Assembly (NCBI GenBank): GCA_012719075.1
Contig: JAAYBB010000020.1
Location: 1-64,000, forward strand
DNA: 64,000 nt
Source of the DNA: Clostridiales bacterium
GTDB taxonomy: Bacteria > Bacillota > Clostridia > Oscillospirales > Feifaniaceae
Reading direction: 5' to 3'
Shown here: one piece after another, positions 9,910-18,386 of the stretch
Layout of the letters: the number at the start of each line of letters is the position of its first letter
Position numbering within the stretch: position 1 is the first letter of the stretch
Translations under genes and position numbers: made by a program
The notes under the pieces: model-generated
Database searches by the model: none
What the model saw: only the letters and a program-made list of their open reading frames with translations
Told to the model about the DNA's origin: nothing

Positions 9910-10266
9910 TCAGGACAGCTTCTTGATGGCGGCAATGATGCCGTTTTCCTTGAAGGGCTTGACGATAAAGCCCTTGGCGCCCGAGAGAATGGCGTCGCGC
10001 ACCATCGCCTCCTGCCCCATGGCCGAGACCATGACCACCTGCGCCTTTGCATTGTAGGCGATGATCTCCTTGAGGGCGTCCAGACCGTTCATGCCCGGCA
10101 TCGTGATGTCCATGGTCACGATGTCGGGCGAAAGCTCCTTATAGCGTTCAACGCCGCTTTCGCCATCCTCTGCCTCGCCGATGACCTCGTAGCCGTTTTT
10201 GGTGAGCATGTTTTTAATCGAGATGCGCATGAAGGCGGCGTCGTCTACAATCAGGACTGTTGCCAT
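9910..10266 (-). CDS. cheY: Chemotaxis response regulator CheY
   Basis: MATVLIVDDAAFMRISIKNML...DIVTMDITMPGMNG...GFIVKPFKE; ATG at 10266. Confidence 0.95.
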   Translation of the reverse strand: MATVLIVDDAAFMRISIKNMLTKNGYEVIGEAEDGESGVERYKELSPDIVTMDITMPGMNGLDALKEIIAYNAKAQVVMVSAMGQEAMVRDAILSGAKGFIVKPFKENGIIAAIKKLS

Positions 10267-10334
10267 GGTGTTGTTCCCTCCCAGTAATGATCGGTCAAAT
10301 ATAAAACATCGGGATGCACGCAGGTTAAGTGCCT

Positions 10335-10820
10335 TCAAATAAAGGCTTCGCCCTTTCCAAGGGAGCGGACCTTGAGCCGGCCGTCCTCGGTGAACAGCTC
10401 GATGGTTCGGCCGTAGTTGCCGCCGGTGTCGTTTGCCAGGATGGGGATTTTGAGAAACTCCAGCACCTGCAGCGTGGCGGCGACGTTGCGCTCCCCCACC
10501 CGCAGGACGTTGGCGCCGCCGCTGTTCCCAAACATGTGGGCGCCGCCGGCCAGCTTGGCGACCAGCGCGGTCCGCTGTGCGCCGGCATTGCCCATTTTCT
10601 GCAGCAGGTCGACGATGGCGGTGTCGGCAAACTTGGCGCGGTTGACGCCCGCGCCCACCTGGCCGCCCGAGCTGGGCAGCATGATGTGCGCCATGCCGCC
10701 GATCCTGCGGATCGTGTCGAACAGCGCAATGCCGACGCAGGAACCCAGCCCCAGCGTCGTGAGGGTGTCGGGCGCCTGCGCAATGTTGAGGTCCGCCATG
10801 CCGACCAGGATAACCGCCAC
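10335..10820 (-). CDS. cheD: Chemoreceptor glutamine deamidase CheD
   Basis: TLGLGSCVGIALFD...GGMAHIMLPSS; Cys/His motifs present. Confidence 0.95.
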   Translation of the reverse strand: MAVILVGMADLNIAQAPDTLTTLGLGSCVGIALFDTIRRIGGMAHIMLPSSGGQVGAGVNRAKFADTAIVDLLQKMGNAGAQRTALVAKLAGGAHMFGNSGGANVLRVGERNVAATLQVLEFLKIPILANDTGGNYGRTIELFTEDGRLKVRSLGKGEAFI

Positions 10821-10822
10821 GG

Positions 10823-11455
10823 TCAGTCGAGCCTCAGCGAACGGATCAGGACGTGGTAGGAGTCAAAGTCGGGGATCAGGAAGAAGTGCCCGGTCATGGC
10901 CTTGTTCACGTCGGTGAAGCGGGTCTTCAAAAAGAGCACCGAGTCGCCGATCTTGCCGTACTCGATGGCGACAATGCTCATGATGGCGCCCACCATGTCG
11001 ATGGCCATCTGGGGGACGGCGGGGCGCACGGTCAGCCCGGTCATGGTGCAGATGGCCGACAGGTAAGTCCCGACAATGATGTTGGCTAGCTCCTCGAGCG
11101 CCGACTGCTCCAGCGCGCTGAGCGCGGGGTTCCGGGGGTCAAAGGGCGGGCCGTTCCGCTGCCCGGTGGCGGTGCGGGCCATCTCGTAGGCGTCGCCCAT
11201 CTCCAGCACCAGCATGATGGAGCCGTTCAGGTCGCCCGACATGCCAACCAGCAGGCCGACCACCAGCGTCTCCGGCCCGTTGAGGATGTTGACAATGTCG
11301 TTGAAGGGCACAAACTGGACGGTCGGCGTCTCCATGCGAATTTCGGTGTTCAGGACGCTGGCCATGGCCGTGGCGGCGTTGCCGGCGCCGATGTTGCCGA
11401 TCTCCTTAAAGACGTCCATGCGCTGTGATTCGTTCTGGTCCCTCTCGTCGATCAC
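10823..11455 (-). CDS. cheC: CheY-P phosphatase CheC
   Basis: MDVFKEIGNIGAGNAATAMASVL...SALEELANIIVG; GTG start 11455 with RBS GGAGGTGAC. Confidence 0.93.
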   Translation of the reverse strand: MIDERDQNESQRMDVFKEIGNIGAGNAATAMASVLNTEIRMETPTVQFVPFNDIVNILNGPETLVVGLLVGMSGDLNGSIMLVLEMGDAYEMARTATGQRNGPPFDPRNPALSALEQSALEELANIIVGTYLSAICTMTGLTVRPAVPQMAIDMVGAIMSIVAIEYGKIGDSVLFLKTRFTDVNKAMTGHFFLIPDFDSYHVLIRSLRLD

Positions 11456-11568
11456 ATTGTCACCTCCGGCAAACATGGGCGGCAGCCGTCTGGGCCGCCC
11501 TGTAAAATGGCAGACAGGCAACCCCCCTCGCCAGGACCCTGCGGTCACGGGGAGAGGCGGCTCCATTC

Positions 11569-11595
11569 TTAAGTTTCGGATGTTTTTACCGATAT
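11569..11595 (+). promoter_or_regulatory. Sigma-28 (SigD)-like promoter upstream of the FliK-like gene
   Basis: TTAA-N15-ACCGATAT, 10 of 12 matches to TAAA-N15-GCCGATAT. Confidence 0.6.
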
Positions 11596-11622
11596 CTTAG
11601 CTGAAGCGACAAAAAACTTCAA
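11594..11622 (-). promoter_or_regulatory. Sigma-A-type promoter for cheC-cheD-cheY-cheA
   Basis: Minus strand TTGAAG-N17-TAAGAT. Confidence 0.65.
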
Positions 11623-11719
11623 GCACATAAATCACAAAATGGTGATAAAAAGTTTTGACTTATAAAAATTTGTGCCTTTTTCATCGGGAAACGGCCACTT
11701 GCGGCAGGGGGGACTGGCA

Positions 11720-13393
11720 ATGAAGGTGGAGTTGATTTCCGCGCCGCAGATGCAGACGGGCGGCCCTGAGGGGCCGCGATCCGGTCCGCTGCCCGCCTCG
11801 CTGCAGCAGGGCGCCCGCGTGCAGGCCGAGGTGCTGCGGGTCTCGGAGGAGGGCGTACAGCTGCGCCTCGAAGACGGGACGCTGCTGCAGGCCCGCGTGG
11901 AGGGAGAGCTGCCGCTGGCGCCCGGCCAGCAGGTGACGCTGACGGTCACAGCGCGCAGCGAGGCCGCCGTGAGGCTGGCCGTCGAACCGGATGCGGGCGG
12001 CGGCGCCGCGGGGGTGCAGCGTGACCCGCCGGGCCCCTGGGTGCACCGCCTGCAGGCCATGGGGTTGCCGAGCGACCCGGCCATGCTCGCGCGCCTGCAG
12101 CGGCTGCTGCAGCACCACCCCACATGCTCGTTTGAGGAGGCCGCGCTGCTGGCCGCCAACCGGCTGACGGAGGCCGAACAGGTCGAGGCGGCGCTGCCGC
12201 TGCTCAGGGGACAGGGCGGGGCCGCGGAACAGCTGGAGCGGCTGCTGGGCATGCTCGCAGAGGCAGAGGGGGCGACACCGGTGCCAACGCCGGCGGAGCA
12301 CACGGCCGTCGAGACGGCCCCCAAACGCTGGGTGGCGCTGGTCGAGTCGCTGCTCGCGGGGGCGCTGCCGCCACCCGAGGAGGTGCCTGCCCCACCGCCC
12401 GCGCCCCCAGCCGAGGCCGCGCCGCAGTCCGAAGCACCGGCGCCGCAGGACCTGTTTGCCGGGGAGCCCGGCCTGCCCCAATTAAATCCCGACCAGTTGC
12501 CCCTGCCCGCGGAGGCAGGCGCCCGGCTGGCCCCGCAAGAAGCACTGCCGGCCGCACAGGCGCCGCCCGACCGGCAGAAGTCGGTACGGGCCGAACGCCA
12601 CCCCGCAGCGGCCGACCGGCCGGCGGTGTCCGGGGACAGCGCCCGCCTGCTGGCGCTGCTCGATCAAATTCCCGCGCTGCAGGGACTGCCGGCGCGCAAC
12701 CTGCGCCTGCTGGCCGGGCTGCTGCAGCGCACGGCCGCAGAGCTGGCCGGGCAGGCGGAAGAGGCGCCCGATGCGGCGGCCGGGCTCGGCCGCTTTCTCG
12801 ACGGCCTCTTTGCCGGGCTCGAGCGCGGCGGGGCCGAGACGGCCGGGCAGCTGCGCCGGGCCCGGGAGGAGCTCTACCTGCGGCTCTCGCTCTTTCGCGA
12901 CGCCCTCTCGCAGTCGGCGCTGCCCCGCAGGGAGGCGCTGCTGGACGAGACCCAAAAGCTGATCGGGCAGGTCAAGCTGCTCGACCGGATGGAGCAGGCG
13001 GTCTGCCTGCAGCTGCCGGTGCGCATCGACGGGCGGGCCGAGACGGCCGAGCTCTATGTCTTTCGGAACAGACAGGGCGGCCGCGGCCGCATCGATCCCG
13101 AAGACGTGCAGATCCTGCTGGCGCTCGAGCTCTCGAGCATGGGGCGGCTGGAGTCGAGGATCCGCATCCGGGGCCGCGAGGTCAGCCTGCAGTTCACGGT
13201 GCAGGGCGACGGCGCGGCGGCCCATCTGGAGCGCTGCACGCCGCAGCTGCACGCGCTGCTGCAGGAGGCCGGCTTTAAGCTGACCGACGCCCGCGTGGGC
13301 CGCGCCGAGCCGCCCCCGGCGGCCGGCGGCGCGCTGCCGGGCCTGCTGTGCCCCGGGCGAAGCGGCGCGGCGCGCTGCGACCTGATGGCCTGA
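11720..13393 (+). CDS. FliK-like (hook-length-control-domain) protein, first of two in the window
   Basis: Pro/Ala-rich centre; C-terminal LQLPVRIDGRAETAELYVFRNRQGG...LELSSMGRLESRIRIRGREVSLQFTVQG resembles the FliK C-terminal domain. Confidence 0.75.
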   Translation: MKVELISAPQMQTGGPEGPRSGPLPASLQQGARVQAEVLRVSEEGVQLRLEDGTLLQARVEGELPLAPGQQVTLTVTARSEAAVRLAVEPDAGGGAAGVQRDPPGPWVHRLQAMGLPSDPAMLARLQRLLQHHPTCSFEEAALLAANRLTEAEQVEAALPLLRGQGGAAEQLERLLGMLAEAEGATPVPTPAEHTAVETAPKRWVALVESLLAGALPPPEEVPAPPPAPPAEAAPQSEAPAPQDLFAGEPGLPQLNPDQLPLPAEAGARLAPQEALPAAQAPPDRQKSVRAERHPAAADRPAVSGDSARLLALLDQIPALQGLPARNLRLLAGLLQRTAAELAGQAEEAPDAAAGLGRFLDGLFAGLERGGAETAGQLRRAREELYLRLSLFRDALSQSALPRREALLDETQKLIGQVKLLDRMEQAVCLQLPVRIDGRAETAELYVFRNRQGGRGRIDPEDVQILLALELSSMGRLESRIRIRGREVSLQFTVQGDGAAAHLERCTPQLHALLQEAGFKLTDARVGRAEPPPAAGGALPGLLCPGRSGAARCDLMA

Positions 13394-13426
13394 CCGTCAA
13401 AATCCCAAAGCCGGAGGTGCCTTAGG

Positions 13427-13729
13427 ATGGACAAGCAAGCGAAGCGGCGCGCGGCCGCGCTGCGCTACGACCCCGAGCGGGACGCGGTGCCGGTGCTGGC
13501 CGCCTTTGGCGAGGGGCATGTGGCCGAGCGCATCGTGGAGCGGGCAAGGGAGGCCGGCGTGCCGGTGATGCCCGACCCCGACCTGGCCGGCATGCTGGCC
13601 AGGCTCAGCGTCGGGGACGACATCCCGCCGGCGCTCTACGAGGTCGTGGCCAGGGTGCTGATCTTTGTCGGCGAGGTCAACCGGGGCTACGGGCACAGCC
13701 TGCAGCAGGCGGCCGAGCGGCAGGAGTGA
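13427..13729 (+). CDS. FlhB C-terminal-domain paralogue (FlhB2/YlqH-like)
   Basis: MDKQAKRRAAALRYDPERDAVPVLAAFGEGHVAERIVERAREAGVPVMPDPDLAGMLARLSVGDDIPPALYEVVARVLIFV. Confidence 0.88.
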   Translation: MDKQAKRRAAALRYDPERDAVPVLAAFGEGHVAERIVERAREAGVPVMPDPDLAGMLARLSVGDDIPPALYEVVARVLIFVGEVNRGYGHSLQQAAERQE

Positions 13730-13774
13730 CGGGGCCGCCGGGGATGGGGCCGTCCACAAATTTCGCAAAAGGGA

Positions 13775-13803
13775 TTGAAGCGGCCCGTTAAATAAGGTAT
13801 CAT
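13775..13803 (+). promoter_or_regulatory. Sigma-A-type promoter upstream of the CHAP-like gene
   Basis: TTGAAG-N17-TATCAT in an AT-rich stretch. Confidence 0.65.
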
Positions 13804-13982
13804 AAAGCAAATTTAACAGATAATTTTTTATGAATATGTGACTAAACCGGCAGGCGGCCGGGCGTGGCGGCATGTGCTGAACGGGACGGGCAGGCGCCCC
13901 TGGCGCCGATGTCGGCCGGCGGTTCGGACAGGCCCCATCGCCGTTCGCGGGGGGCCTGCCGGGAAAGGACTGGGGGGCGGTT

Positions 13983-15044
13983 TTGCTGAACACCATCGAC
14001 CAGGTCGCCGCGGCGTGCGCCGCGGCCGAACCCAAAATAAAGCAGGGCGCGCCGACGGGCGGCGGCGGGCCGCTGTTTGCCTCGGTGCTGGAGCAGGCGC
14101 TGCAGCAGGAGGCGACCGCCCGCAGCGTCTCGCTGACGGCGGCCCCCACCGGCGCGGGCGGCCTTGCCCAGCTGCCGCAGCGCGGCAGCATTGAGCCGAT
14201 GATCCTGGCCGCCGCCGCGAGCGGCGAGGCCGGCGACATCGAGGCCGCGCTGCTGATGCTCTGCATGACCCTGCAGAGCGAGGGGGCCGAGCGGGAGCTT
14301 GGCCCGCTGATGGGCGTGATGGCCTCGATGGTCGGGCAGGCCAGGACCCGCTCGGGCGGCGACGAGGCCATGGAGGGCGTGCGGCGCACGCTGATGCAGG
14401 CCGACTGTGCGCCGGCCGCCCTCGGCCGCGTGGAGGCGCGGGTGTTCGGCGCCGCACAGGGGACCTTTTTGCCCGACGAGGCCTGGAAGCCGACCAACCC
14501 GCAGATCTGCGGCCGCCCGGGGGAGCGCAGCGCCGAGCGGCTTGACCAGGTGCTGGACCAGTTTGCGGTCGAGTCGGCCGAGCGCTACCGGGCCCACCGG
14601 CGCACCGGCAGCGACACCTACTGCAACATCTATGTCTGGGACGCCACCAGCGCGCTCGGCTGCGAGATCCCGCACTATGTCGACGCCGCCACCGGCGCGC
14701 CGCGCAGCTACCCCGACGTCGCAGGGGCCGTCGAGCTCGGGGCCAACTCGCTGCACGACTGGCTGGTCTCCAGCGGCCAAACCTACGGCTGGCGCGAGGT
14801 GTCGGCCGCCGAGGCGCAGGCCCTCGCCGACCAGGGCTATCCGGCCGTCACGGCCTGGCGCAACCCCAACCCGGCCAGGGCCGGGCATGTGCAGATGGTC
14901 CGTCCCTCGCGGGAGGGCGGCTACGACCCTGCACGCGGCGTCGCGGTGGCGCAGGCCGGCGCCCGCAACAGCCGCTACACCTACACCTCCGACGTCTTCG
15001 GGGCCGACGCGCTCAGGGCGGTGCGCTACTTTGTGCACGACTGA
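13983..15044 (+). CDS. Putative peptidoglycan hydrolase with CHAP/NlpC-like C-terminal domain; no obvious Sec signal
   Basis: C-terminal DTYCNIYVWDATSALGCEIPHYVD...GWREV...GYPAVTAWRNPNPARAGHVQMVRP; Cys and His placed as in CHAP amidases. Confidence 0.6.
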   Translation: MLNTIDQVAAACAAAEPKIKQGAPTGGGGPLFASVLEQALQQEATARSVSLTAAPTGAGGLAQLPQRGSIEPMILAAAASGEAGDIEAALLMLCMTLQSEGAERELGPLMGVMASMVGQARTRSGGDEAMEGVRRTLMQADCAPAALGRVEARVFGAAQGTFLPDEAWKPTNPQICGRPGERSAERLDQVLDQFAVESAERYRAHRRTGSDTYCNIYVWDATSALGCEIPHYVDAATGAPRSYPDVAGAVELGANSLHDWLVSSGQTYGWREVSAAEAQALADQGYPAVTAWRNPNPARAGHVQMVRPSREGGYDPARGVAVAQAGARNSRYTYTSDVFGADALRAVRYFVHD

Positions 15045-15083
15045 CGGCGCCCGGCACGGGCGCGAAGGGCGGGGGTGAGGAGG

Positions 15084-16211
15084 ATGCGCAGGGCGCCGGA
15101 TTACTACCAGATCCTGCAGGTGCCGAGCGGCGCCTGCCGCGAGGAGATCGTCCGGGCCTATCGGCGGCTGGTCAAGCTGTACCACCCCGACGTCAACGCC
15201 GACGCCGGCGCCGAGCGGCTGATGAAGGCCATCAACGAGGCCTACGACATCCTGCAGGACGACCTCCGGCGCGAGGCTTACAACCGCGCCCGCAGCGGTA
15301 CGCCGACCAGGGGGCCGGCCGCCGGCCGGGGGGCTGCGCCGCCCGACCCGGAGGCGGCCGCGGCGGTGCTGGCCAACTACCTGCTGTGCCTGCGGTCGGG
15401 CGCCTATGGCGAGGCCTACCTGCTGCTCTGCCGGCAGGACCGGCAGCTGGTGACCGAGCAGAGCTTTGTCCGCTGGCGGCAGGCCGTGCAGCAGCTCTTT
15501 TTAATTCGGGACTTCTCGATCCGGCAGGGGGAGTGGCTGCCCGACTTCGCGCCCCAGGGCAGCCCGCTGCAGGCCGCGCTTCAGCTGCACATCGACCTGT
15601 GCGAGAAGACCCGCGCCACCGGGCGCGTGGAGCGCTACAGCCTCTCCAAGGTCATGCTGTGGGAGGAGGGGGGCTGGCGGGTCTACCTCGGGCACCGCGA
15701 CCTCGACGAGATCGTGCGGCTGCTCGAGGCGCAGCTGGCCCGGCAGGAGCAGGAGGAGATGCGCCTGCACTGGGCGGCCCACTGCCGGGAGGTCTGCCGG
15801 GAGCTGGACCTGCTCAGCACGGCTGGGCTGCTCAAGGCGGCGCAGCTGGAGCAGTACCGCTGCCGCCGGTACGGACAGAGCATGACGCTGGCCTGCTTTT
15901 CGCTGACGCCGGCCGGCGGGCGCTGCGCCGAGGCGGCCATGGCCGACCTGCTCGAGACGGCCGCCCGGCTGATGCGCGGCGCGCTGCGCAAGACCGATCT
16001 GGCGGCCTACCTCGGCGGCGGCCGCTTTGCCGTGCTGCTGATCGAACTCAAGCCGCGCTACACCGCAAGGATTGTCGAGCGGCTGCTGGCCGCGTTGCGC
16101 GAGGGGCTGCGGGCGGGCTGCGGCATCGAGGTTTCGACCCGGTACGCCTTTGCGCGCTACGGCGGACAGCCGGTGCAGGAGCTGCTCGACCGCCTGAGCC
16201 GGCAGGTTTGA
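15084..16211 (+). CDS. J-domain protein with C-terminal degenerate GGDEF-like domain
   Basis: N-terminal DYYQILQVPSGACREEIVRAYRRLVKLYHPDVN...AINEAYDIL (HPD motif); C-terminal RRYGQSMTLACFSL...LMRGALRKTDLAAYLGGGRFAVLLIEL. GTG at 15075 is an alternative start. Confidence 0.8.
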   Translation: MRRAPDYYQILQVPSGACREEIVRAYRRLVKLYHPDVNADAGAERLMKAINEAYDILQDDLRREAYNRARSGTPTRGPAAGRGAAPPDPEAAAAVLANYLLCLRSGAYGEAYLLLCRQDRQLVTEQSFVRWRQAVQQLFLIRDFSIRQGEWLPDFAPQGSPLQAALQLHIDLCEKTRATGRVERYSLSKVMLWEEGGWRVYLGHRDLDEIVRLLEAQLARQEQEEMRLHWAAHCREVCRELDLLSTAGLLKAAQLEQYRCRRYGQSMTLACFSLTPAGGRCAEAAMADLLETAARLMRGALRKTDLAAYLGGGRFAVLLIELKPRYTARIVERLLAALREGLRAGCGIEVSTRYAFARYGGQPVQELLDRLSRQV

Positions 16212-16281
16212 GGCAGGGCCTGAAAACGGGCTTTGCTGGGGGAGGCCTTTCCCGCAAGTGGCCGCCCGCAGCGGGTCGAAG

Positions 16282-16304
16282 AAAGGGGCGATGGGCCCCT
16301 TTTT
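16282..16304 (+). terminator. Intrinsic terminator after the J-domain gene
   Basis: AAAGGGGC-GATGG-GCCCCTTTTT. Confidence 0.8.
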
Positions 16305-16618
16305 GGCGGCCCTGCACGGGTCAAAGAACCTGGGGTGACCCGTGTGCGCGCCCCGCCGAGCTGCTCCCCGCGTTTGCTTGTGTTGCGGGCTTTTCCCGTT
16401 ACCTAGCAGACGGTTTGCATCCCTCAATGCGATTGTGGCATAAACCCGGTCCACATCCTCTGTCGGCCGGCGCCGTGTTTCCCCGCCCCGCAGGGGCCCA
16501 AATGCGCAGGCCCGCCGTTGCCGCACCGTTGACATGGAGGCGGCCCTCCCCGCCGGCGCTTGGGGTGGCCGCCTGTTTGAATGGGCGGCGCGCCCGGCTC
16601 ATTTTGCACGAATGACAC

Positions 16619-16646
16619 TAAAGTCAACGGGGCCATCTGCCGATAT
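16619..16646 (+). promoter_or_regulatory. Sigma-28 (SigD)-type promoter upstream of fliD
   Basis: TAAA-N16-GCCGATAT; all 12 consensus bases, spacer one longer than the usual 15. Confidence 0.75.
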
Positions 16647-16761
16647 AGACGTGTAGAGGGGAGCGACCATCGCCCCGCACGCTCGGCACAGATGGGACCA
16701 AAACCGACTGTCCTGCGGCGCAGACCTGCGGCGCGGGCACGACATGAGCGAGGTGCTTTTC

Positions 16762-18336
16762 ATGGCCATCAACCCGCTGTACAACACCACCCGGCTGACC
16801 GGGCTGTCCTCCGGCATGGACACCGACACCCTGGTCCAAAACATGATGCAGCTCGAGCAGCTCAAGCTCAACCGCGAGCTGCGCGCCCAGACCAAGCTGG
16901 AGTGGAAGCAGCAGGCGCTGGGCAGCGTCAAGGACGACCTGAGCGCCTTCCGGCAGACCTACATGAGCGTGCTGAGCGCCTCCAACATGCTCAGCGGCAA
17001 GGTCTACAACAGCTTTACGATCGCCTCCAGCGACAGGGACAACGCCTTTGTGACCGTGTCGGCCAACGAGTACGCCTCGGCCGGCACCTACAAGCTCAAC
17101 CACATCACGCAGCTGGCCAGGGGCGCCCGCCTGACCTCGGGCAGCCGCGTGTCGCAGAGCGGCGAACACGAGCTCGCGGCCAACAACACCGCCCAGCTCA
17201 AGGACCTCAAGTTTGCAACGCCGCTGGTCTTTGAGGCAAACCCCGAGACCGGCGCGCGGGAGATCTCCTTTTCGATCAACGGCGAGGTCTTCAGCTTCCA
17301 GGAGACCGACACGCTGAGCAAGGTCCTCTCGACCGTCAACGGCAACGCGGCGGCCGGCGTCACGATAAAGTACGACCGCCTGACCGACAGCTTCACGCTC
17401 GAGACCACCAAAATGGGGCCGGACGCCACGCTCGAGGTGCTCAACCTGCGCGGCAACGCCTTTGGCGCGGGCGGCGCCTTCAACATCGATCCGGCCGACC
17501 TGCAGGCGGGCCAGAGCGCCATTGTGACCATCAACAACGTCGAGGTCGTGCGGGACACCAACGCCATCACGATCGACGGCGTGACCTTCAAGCTCAACGC
17601 GGCCGCCGAGGCGGGCGAGTCCTTTGCGCCCATCACGATCTCGGTCACCCGCGACATCAATGCCACCGTCGACAAGGTCAAGGCCTTTGTCGAGGGCTAC
17701 AACGCGCTGGTCAAGAAGCTCAACGAGCTGATTGGCGAAAAGGTCGACCGCGACTACCATCCGCTGACCGAGGAAGAAAAGGGTTCCATGACCGAAAAGC
17801 AGGTCGAGCAGTGGGAGACGGCGGCCAAGGCCGGCCTGCTGAGCAACGACGCCGGCATCCGCGGCCTGCTCAGCGAGCTGCGGGGCGCCCTGTTCGAGTC
17901 GGTTGCGGGGGCCGGGCGCTCGCCGGCCGACATCGGGATTTCGACCGGCAACTACTTCCTCTCGGGCACCGGCGAGATCGTGCTGGACGAGGACCGGCTG
18001 CGCAGCGCGCTGGAGCGGGACCCCGATTGCGTCATCAAAGTCTTCACCGACAACTCGGAGGCCACGGACCCTTCGGTGGCCTTCAAGGAGAAGGGGCTGC
18101 TCTACCGCCTCGTCGGGGCGATGGAGAACTACACCAAGGGCAGCCAGTCGGTCACGCTGGCCACGCTGGAGCGCTCGCTGGCCGACCAGCAGGACCGCGT
18201 GACCAAAATGCAGGAGAAGATGCTGGTGCTCGAGGAGAAGTACTACCTCAAGTACGCCGAGATGGAAAAGGCGCTGGCCAAGCTGCAGAGCCAGAGCGAC
18301 GGGCTCTCCGGCCTGCTGCAGTCGGTCACGAGTTAG
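16762..18336 (+). CDS. fliD: Flagellar filament cap FliD
   Basis: MAINPLYNTTRLTGLSSGMDTDTLVQNMMQLEQLKLNREL...; FliD N- and C-terminal regions; RBS GAGGTG. Confidence 0.95.
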   Translation: MAINPLYNTTRLTGLSSGMDTDTLVQNMMQLEQLKLNRELRAQTKLEWKQQALGSVKDDLSAFRQTYMSVLSASNMLSGKVYNSFTIASSDRDNAFVTVSANEYASAGTYKLNHITQLARGARLTSGSRVSQSGEHELAANNTAQLKDLKFATPLVFEANPETGAREISFSINGEVFSFQETDTLSKVLSTVNGNAAAGVTIKYDRLTDSFTLETTKMGPDATLEVLNLRGNAFGAGGAFNIDPADLQAGQSAIVTINNVEVVRDTNAITIDGVTFKLNAAAEAGESFAPITISVTRDINATVDKVKAFVEGYNALVKKLNELIGEKVDRDYHPLTEEEKGSMTEKQVEQWETAAKAGLLSNDAGIRGLLSELRGALFESVAGAGRSPADIGISTGNYFLSGTGEIVLDEDRLRSALERDPDCVIKVFTDNSEATDPSVAFKEKGLLYRLVGAMENYTKGSQSVTLATLERSLADQQDRVTKMQEKMLVLEEKYYLKYAEMEKALAKLQSQSDGLSGLLQSVTS

Positions 18337-18386
18337 CGCAAGTAATTTGGCGGCCCCCAGCCAAAGAGCAAAGGACGATGGGATAA

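Noticed and set aside
10325-10783. 152-aa minus-strand ORF overlapping cheD
   Set aside because: Alternate frame of cheD; Arg/Ser/Pro-rich shadow typical of high GC.
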